NCBI GenBank assembly: GCA_039989855.1
Contig: JBDXGZ010000017.1
Span: 90,660-154,659 of the forward strand
DNA: 64,000 nucleotides
Direction: 5' to 3'
From: CALFVT01 sp039989855
GTDB lineage: Bacteria; Pseudomonadota; Alphaproteobacteria; Caulobacterales; Maricaulaceae
The notes below the pieces were generated by a model. The model searched no databases, was not told where the DNA came from, and saw nothing but the letters and a program-made list of their open reading frames with translations. The translations under genes and the position numbers were made by a program. This document shows positions 59,357 to 64,000 of this stretch, piece by piece; positions within the stretch are counted from its first letter, which is position 1; every line of letters begins with the position of its first letter.

Positions 59357-61744
59357 TTAGTTTTGACCGAAATCTCCGAGGGACAAGAGCGATACTTTTA
59401 TTGAAAAGCCTGATGACCCGCGCGTTACGTCATTCGTCAAATTTGTAGCATTGTAGTTAAATTCGATACGCGTACAATCATCATCATAAATAAGGCCGTA
59501 GATCTGGCGGCGAACACTATTTCCGTCGAGGTCATAGGTCAGACCTCCTCTGACGCTCCAATTGTCAGTGAGGTTTACCGTTGCCACGCCTTGTATCTCT
59601 TCTTCTGGCGCGTCAGGGTCTGATGACAGGAGGCGGGTTGCGGAGTCGACTCTGAAATAACGGCCACTTAAAGATATGCGTTCACCGCTATAGCTTAGGC
59701 TAGAGTCAATACGGCGTAAGGCATTATCATCATCATCATAGCGTAAACGAGTTGTGGACTTAAGCCGTCCATGTAAATCAAGTTCAAACAAGCCCACAAG
59801 GTCGGACGTGTCTCCATTCAAGCCTGATCCCAATTCAAAATCTTCTTCGGTTGCAACATTATCAGCGTAGCTTTGCCCGACAAATAGCTTCGCACGACTG
59901 TGATTCCAATCAGCGATAAATGACGCGCCCGCATCGGCCCGAAACCCCTCGCGCCAGAAATCAAATCCCGTCGACTTATTGTTCGCAAAGAGAAGTGTGT
60001 GGTCGAAATCTACATCAAAACCATCTTGAATGAGTGAAATTTCATCTCCATCATTGTTGATGATCGTGAAATCTTCTTGCCGTCCATCACCGAAACTCTC
60101 AGTGATCTGTACACGCGGTTCAATAATAAAGTTGACCCCATTGCCATGTTTTATAAACGGATAACGAATGTCGACACCAACTTGTCCAAGTTCACGCGAA
60201 AAGCTATCAACGTCAATTGCACTACCGTCATCATTCTCGGCTTCAAAATCAAAGATATCATAACGGGCAAAGCCGAATGGTTTTACCTCTACACCTCCGG
60301 GTGCGATGAAGTTGCGGCTCCATTCGAGGCCAGCTGACCCGCGGGTATAGTCGGTTCCAACTTGCCGCGTGAGCATGGTGAAGTCACCAGACGCTTTCAG
60401 ATTTCCTCCAACAATTGGATCTTTTATGTGGTACTCAGCTTGAACCTGAGGCGCGACAATAGGCAAGGTTCCGTCATCGATGTTGTTAGCGGTGAAAGTC
60501 CCATCGTCATTTTCTAAAATTGAGCTTCTCAGGTCTTGAAACCCATAAGTTGATGTTGAGAAACGGAAATTCTCGCCTTGACCGATTAAGAAGGCTTGAG
60601 AAATTAACCGACGACTACTGGCTTCATATAAACCAAATTTATCGGGGCGCTCGTCGAGATCATATATGTCGAGATGGAAATCATCGGTCGCAGCTTGGAA
60701 GCCAGCACCCCAATTCCAATTTTCATTAATATTGAAGGCGGCGTTGGCGAAGGTATGCGATCTTAGTCTCCTGCCGAGAGGGGCTTCTTCAGGGTTTGTA
60801 AAGAGGGTGGGGTCATTGAAATTTTGTCCATCATTATCAAATATGCTACCATAGGCGGCGCTACCTTCAATATTAATTTCGCCGCTATAGAATTTGCGTC
60901 TGTAACGATATTCTAAGAGTGGGTTGACCTTCGTGAAAATACGGGGGCTTAGGGTGAGTTCAGAGTGATCATCAATGGCCCAATAATAAGGCGTTATTGT
61001 TTCAACACCCCGTGAGCCAGATAGCCCGACGAACGGGTTGAGCCAACCGCTAGCTCTATCGACGCTTGGGTCTGGATGGGCAAGATACGGCGTGTAAAAC
61101 ACGGGTATGCCGAGAAGCTCAAAGACGGCATTGTTGTAAATGATCGCGTTCTTACTTTTGTCTTGCCTAACTTTGCGGGCTTTAAGCTGCCATGTTGGGC
61201 GTTTGGTTTCGCCGTTTTCCAGGCAAGGTTCGCAGGCTGTGTAGTAAGCGTTATAGAGTTCTATTTCGTCTTCTGATGTTCGTGTCGCGAGCGCGGCGCC
61301 TGTAATGCCACCATTCGCCAGACGAGCTGTAAAGTCTGTGGCTGTTCCTGCTTCAAGTTCATTGGAAAGCTCTAGCTTTTCTGCATATTGAACGGATCCA
61401 TCTGCATCTATTAATACGACGTTGCCAAGAGCAACAACGCGGCCTGTATCTAGGTTGTAAACAACTTTGTCGGCCCGTAATGTGCGGTCCTGATAGCGAC
61501 CTTCAACGTCACCCTTGACGGTTATTACCTGTCCTTCTTCATCATTGATGAGTTCATCGGCGTCAAGATAGATGATGTTAGGGTCACGAAAGGGGCTGTT
61601 TTCCGCGAGATCAAGCGCGCGAGTAGTTCCAGTGGCCGTGTTTTGTAATGTGGCTTGAGCCGATGCTAAAGTCGGCAAGCTCAGTCCGTTTAATAAAAAA
61701 GCTGACATAGTCGCTAGTTTTAAATGGACAAATGATATTCTCAC
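59357..61744 (-). CDS. lptD: LPS-assembly protein LptD (OstA/Imp)
   Basis: A 795-residue outer-membrane protein that, with LptE, inserts LPS into the outer leaflet. A Sec signal peptide ends near residue 29 (LPTLASAQA). The N-terminal OstA-like jellyroll is at about residues 55-150 (VITVKGDVEGRYQDRTLRAD, VVALGNVVLIDADG), followed by a C-terminal beta-barrel with the VPVFYTPYLAHPDPS-like stretch (IPVFYTPYLAHPDPSV) and many alternating strands. Two cysteines occur as CEPC near residue 170. It is not linked here to lptFG, surA or pdxA, its common neighbours. Confidence 0.93.
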   Translation of the reverse strand: MRISFVHLKLATMSAFLLNGLSLPTLASAQATLQNTATGTTRALDLAENSPFRDPNIIYLDADELINDEEGQVITVKGDVEGRYQDRTLRADKVVYNLDTGRVVALGNVVLIDADGSVQYAEKLELSNELEAGTATDFTARLANGGITGAALATRTSEDEIELYNAYYTACEPCLENGETKRPTWQLKARKVRQDKSKNAIIYNNAVFELLGIPVFYTPYLAHPDPSVDRASGWLNPFVGLSGSRGVETITPYYWAIDDHSELTLSPRIFTKVNPLLEYRYRRKFYSGEINIEGSAAYGSIFDNDGQNFNDPTLFTNPEEAPLGRRLRSHTFANAAFNINENWNWGAGFQAATDDFHLDIYDLDERPDKFGLYEASSRRLISQAFLIGQGENFRFSTSTYGFQDLRSSILENDDGTFTANNIDDGTLPIVAPQVQAEYHIKDPIVGGNLKASGDFTMLTRQVGTDYTRGSAGLEWSRNFIAPGGVEVKPFGFARYDIFDFEAENDDGSAIDVDSFSRELGQVGVDIRYPFIKHGNGVNFIIEPRVQITESFGDGRQEDFTIINNDGDEISLIQDGFDVDFDHTLLFANNKSTGFDFWREGFRADAGASFIADWNHSRAKLFVGQSYADNVATEEDFELGSGLNGDTSDLVGLFELDLHGRLKSTTRLRYDDDDNALRRIDSSLSYSGERISLSGRYFRVDSATRLLSSDPDAPEEEIQGVATVNLTDNWSVRGGLTYDLDGNSVRRQIYGLIYDDDCTRIEFNYNATNLTNDVTRGSSGFSIKVSLLSLGDFGQN

Positions 61745-61887
61745 GGTTCGGCCCCCTGACTCGATTGGACTTGTAATAGCTAATGGATGTGTCGTGGTCT
61801 ATTAAATTATCTATGTCCATATCCAAGATGATAATTTTTGTTAAGAATAGGAGGGATAGCTGCAAAAAAGCAACAAATTACCCCTCA

Positions 61888-62355
61888 TTAGCGCACGGGT
61901 AACGGTGGATAGCCTTTCCAGCGTTTAACCGTTTTCATCACGAGTGAGCTTTTAATTTTTACCACATGGGGCAGGGCAGCAATTGTGCGTCTGTAAAGCT
62001 GCTCATAATCTTGCGTATCTTGAGACGCGACCTTGAGGAGATAATCTGCGTCACCCGTCATGAGGTGGCATTCGAGGACCTTGTCACTGGCGAGAGCCGC
62101 CGCTTCAAATTCAGCGAGAGCAGCATCAGATTGGCTCTCAAGAGAAACCTCAAGATAAAAGGTCATCGCATAGCCGAGAGCCGTTCCGTTGAGGCGGGCG
62201 GCATAATATTCGATGAGGCCTGCTTTTTCGAGCTGACCAATACGTCGATGACAGGCAGAGAGAGATAGTCCGACCTTTTCGGCCGTTTCCGCAATAGGGA
62301 CTCGGCAATTACTTTGCAGGAGCGTCAGTATTTTTCTGTCTATATCGTCAATCAT
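61888..62355 (-). CDS. Lrp/AsnC family transcriptional regulator (probable regulator of ald)
   Basis: A 155-residue DNA-binding protein. An N-terminal winged helix-turn-helix (DDIDRKILTLLQSNCRVPIA, LSLSACHRRIGQLEKAGLI) is followed by the RAM ligand-binding domain (FYLEVSLESQ, ECHLMTGDADYLLKV). The frame is open a further 127 codons, but that part is antisense to ald and ATG at 62355 gives the usual family start and length. It is divergent from ald with 130 bases between, an arrangement typical of AldR-type regulators that control alanine dehydrogenase in response to alanine. Confidence 0.93.
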   Translation of the reverse strand: MIDDIDRKILTLLQSNCRVPIAETAEKVGLSLSACHRRIGQLEKAGLIEYYAARLNGTALGYAMTFYLEVSLESQSDAALAEFEAAALASDKVLECHLMTGDADYLLKVASQDTQDYEQLYRRTIAALPHVVKIKSSLVMKTVKRWKGYPPLPVR

Positions 62356-62409
62356 GAGAATTTTTCCGAATATTTTAATATAAATCGTATATTGTCCTGT
62401 TTTATGAAC

Positions 62410-62424
62410 ATTTTCAACGAAAAT
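62410..62424. promoter_or_regulatory. Palindromic operator candidate between lrp-type gene and ald
   Basis: A perfect inverted repeat, ATTTTC-AAC-GAAAAT, lies in the middle of the divergent intergenic region, about 55 bases from the regulator start and 62 from the ald start. Its size and A/T-rich symmetric form suit a Lrp/AsnC-type site. Operator function is inferred from position. Confidence 0.5.
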
Positions 62425-62485
62425 TGCAAACCTCTCCAATGCGAAGTTTGGTAGACATGACGCAAAGCAATTTATGGAGTCTCTC

Positions 62486-63598
62486 ATGCATATTGGCGTG
62501 CCTAAAGAAATTAAGAATAATGAATTTCGGGTTGGTTTAACCCCCGAAAGCGTTGCGGAGCTCGTCCATGTCGGACAGACTGTCAGTGTCGAAGCCAGTG
62601 CAGGTGCAGGTATCGGCGCGTCTGATGACGAGTACCGCGCCGCAGGTGCAACAATTATTGATACGGCGGCGGAAATTTTCGCGACAACGGATATGATTGT
62701 GAAAGTCAAAGAACCACAAGCCAATGAATGCGCCATGTTACGCGAAGGGCAAATCCTTTATACATACCTCCACCTCGCGCCAGACTTGCCGCAAACAGAG
62801 GCGCTGATTAAATCCAAAGCGGTTTGTATTGCCTATGAAACGGTAACGGACGATTCGGGTGAACTCCCGCTTCTTAAACCCATGAGCCAAGTGGCGGGCC
62901 GCCTTGCGGTGCAAGTCGGGGCCACGGCTTTACAAAAGACCAACGGTGGACGCGGTATGCTCCTCGGTGGTGTTCCGGGTGTAGCCCCTGCGAAAGTTGT
63001 GATTATTGGCGGCGGTGATGTTGGTTTTAACGCCGCGCAAATGGCCGTTGGCCTGCAGGCCGATGTCACAATCCTTGACCGTAGCGCCCTTGTGATGGAG
63101 CGCTTGTCGCATTATTTTGGAGCGCGTGCCAAAGTCGTCCGCTCAACCCCTGCTGTCCTTGCCGACCTTATCACCACAGCCGATATGGTTGTTGGAGCGG
63201 TTTTAATTCCGGGTGCCGCAGCGCCGAAGCTCATTACGCGTGATATGTTACCCTCCATGATGGACGGATCTGTTCTTGTGGATGTTGCGATTGATCAAGG
63301 CGGCTGCTTTGAAACGTCTAAAGCCACTACTCACGCCGACCCAACCTATGTGGTTGACGGTGTGGTGCATTATTGCGTCGCCAACATGCCGGGCGCTGTG
63401 GCCCGTACGTCAACTTATGCACTTAATGCGGCCACGATTGGTCACGCGAAAAACATTGCGCGTTTTGGCTGGAAAGAGGCCCTCCGCCGTGATCCTCACT
63501 TGCTGAACGGATTAAACGTTTGTGGCGGGAAGCTGACCTACGCCGCCGTCGGTGAAGCCCACGGAATTGAAAGCGTTGATCCTAAGTCCTGTTTGTAG
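62486..63598 (+). CDS. ald: Alanine dehydrogenase
   Basis: A 370-residue NAD-dependent enzyme interconverting L-alanine and pyruvate plus ammonium. Family motifs: IGVPKEIKNNEFRVGLTP, the substrate-binding VKVKEPQANE and YTYLHLAPD with the catalytic His, GGVPGVAPAKVVIIGGGDVG as the NAD-binding loop, and DVAIDQGGCFETS. ATG at 62486 has GGAG seven bases upstream and gives the family start MHIGVPKEI; the ATG at 62474 is less likely. Divergently oriented from an Lrp-type regulator, which probably induces it on alanine. Confidence 0.96.
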   Translation: MHIGVPKEIKNNEFRVGLTPESVAELVHVGQTVSVEASAGAGIGASDDEYRAAGATIIDTAAEIFATTDMIVKVKEPQANECAMLREGQILYTYLHLAPDLPQTEALIKSKAVCIAYETVTDDSGELPLLKPMSQVAGRLAVQVGATALQKTNGGRGMLLGGVPGVAPAKVVIIGGGDVGFNAAQMAVGLQADVTILDRSALVMERLSHYFGARAKVVRSTPAVLADLITTADMVVGAVLIPGAAAPKLITRDMLPSMMDGSVLVDVAIDQGGCFETSKATTHADPTYVVDGVVHYCVANMPGAVARTSTYALNAATIGHAKNIARFGWKEALRRDPHLLNGLNVCGGKLTYAAVGEAHGIESVDPKSCL

Positions 63599-63760
63599 GG
63601 AAAATATATGGCCCAAAGCCGCTCACCCCGCTGAAGGGCGGGGGCAAGCCTATCTTAGCTATAGATTCCCGCCGTTGCGGGAATGGATGGAGAAGAGGTC
63701 GCGGGAATGCACGGATATTTAAAATCACCAAGATATATCCACGCCCTTAAAACATGCGTT
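63599..63760. repeat. Gene-free stretch with palindromic repeats after ald
   Basis: Two hairpins are visible: CCCCGC/GCGGGG at 63626-63643 and a perfect 8-bp ATTCCCGC-CGTT-GCGGGAAT at 63665-63684; a fragment GCGGGAAT recurs near 63710-63718. ATTCCCGC-x4-GCGGGAAT is of the type seen in dispersed intergenic repeats of alphaproteobacteria. No T run follows either hairpin, though they may still protect the ald mRNA end. Confidence 0.6.
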
Positions 63761-64000
63761 ATCTTAATCTCGTTCCGATCACACGGACGGTGATGTGCAC
63801 GTTAACTTCATTGTGGTTGGACGGTTGGTGCTATAATCAGCAAGCCTAACGAGCCTGCTAGAATAGCCGAACGCCCTGTAACTGCGAGAGAGATACTCAA
63901 AGTAAGGTGAGAGCTGTGATGACCTAGACCAGACCGTTGTCTAGGGCCTTTGAAAAAGCCAACCGTTGCGAAGGACTTTTCGTTTATTCGGAAGGGTCAG
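63761..64000. other. Unassigned, structured-looking sequence at the window end
   Basis: No credible coding frame. The stretch contains several potential stems, for example CCTAGAC (63922-63928) with GTCTAGG (63938-63944), and GCAAGCC...GAGCCTGC near 63840-63857, with purine-rich single-stranded segments such as GCGAGAGAGATACTC. It has the look of a structured RNA. The 5' part of a group II intron or a regulatory leader of a gene beyond the edge are possibilities; neither can be shown. Confidence 0.3.

Noticed and set aside
62356..62736. 127-residue N-terminal extension of the Lrp-type regulator
   Set aside because: It is antisense to the start of ald; the family start is at 62355.
63820..63950. 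Cobalamin riboswitch
   Set aside because: A GGTGCT and a GAATAG occur in the right order, but the conserved core and the AGTCAGGAGACC-type element are not present.
1..64000. CRISPR array, prophage, insertion sequence, tRNA or rRNA genes, defence island
   Set aside because: No regularly spaced direct repeats, no transposase, integrase or phage structural genes, and no tRNA- or rRNA-like sequence were seen; the window is dominated by core genes.

Overview
The window is a gene-dense stretch of a bacterial chromosome, most likely from an alphaproteobacterium related to the Hyphomonadaceae/Maricaulales/Caulobacterales. The grounds are: the complete alphaproteobacterial order of the division and cell-wall cluster; a perfect CtrA-type box (TTAA-N7-TTAAC) plus a GANTC site in front of ftsZ; the DUF2948 - UPF0262 - phosphatase-like block after murA; and an FtsZ with a long linker ending in an alphaproteobacterial tail. 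GC content looks moderate (mid to upper 40s percent by eye; not computed). The genus cannot be named from sequence alone.

Layout. 1-14.3 kb: the dcw cluster on the + strand, murE(3' end)-murF-mraY-murD-ftsW-murG-murC-murB-ddl-ftsQ-ftsA-ftsZ, a terminator, then lpxC. 14.3-17.3 kb: a 46-codon gene, murA and three small conserved alphaproteobacterial genes. 17.4-19.7 kb: kbl-tdh (threonine to glycine). 19.7-20.4 kb: gene-free, with palindromic intergenic repeats. 20.4-27.3 kb: a small membrane protein, then ychF, pth, rplY, prs, pgeF, midA and lgt on the - strand. 27.4-32.2 kb: ubiK-like, YbjN-like and proC (+), a two-component pair (-), ilvE (+). 32.2-38.2 kb (-): pgsA, a degenerate pgsA-like neighbour, uvrC, a pterin group (folB, FolM-like SDR, a 6-PTPS homologue), a Na+/Ca2+ exchanger and a 43-codon membrane protein. 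38.4-45.4 kb: a BON-LysM protein that appears to start at ATT, an A/T-rich lipoprotein gene with a hairpin over its ribosome binding site, a GST, trhO, a small lipoprotein, a Pit phosphate transporter and a fatty acid hydroxylase. 45.5-64 kb: a divergent PEP-carboxylase homologue with gap, msrC, a LOG protein, an RND efflux pair, an alpha/beta hydrolase with a DUF1499 protein, folE, fpr, lptD, an Lrp-type regulator divergent from ald, and a gene-free, structured-looking 3' end.

How the genes work together. The first 16 kb makes and exports lipid II, drives septation and starts lipid A synthesis (lpxC); lptD later in the window completes LPS export. Translation and nucleotide housekeeping fills 20-25 kb. 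Pterin/folate functions are split between folB/SDR/PTPS and folE. No CRISPR array, prophage, transposase, tRNA or rRNA gene, or recognisable defence system was seen.

No single striking new system stands out. The best leads are modest: a PTPS homologue lacking the usual catalytic cysteine inside a pterin operon, a PEP-carboxylase homologue with altered catalytic motifs, a threonine dehydrogenase lacking the structural-zinc cysteines, a probable ATT start codon, a hairpin masking a ribosome binding site, and an unexplained structured 3' end.
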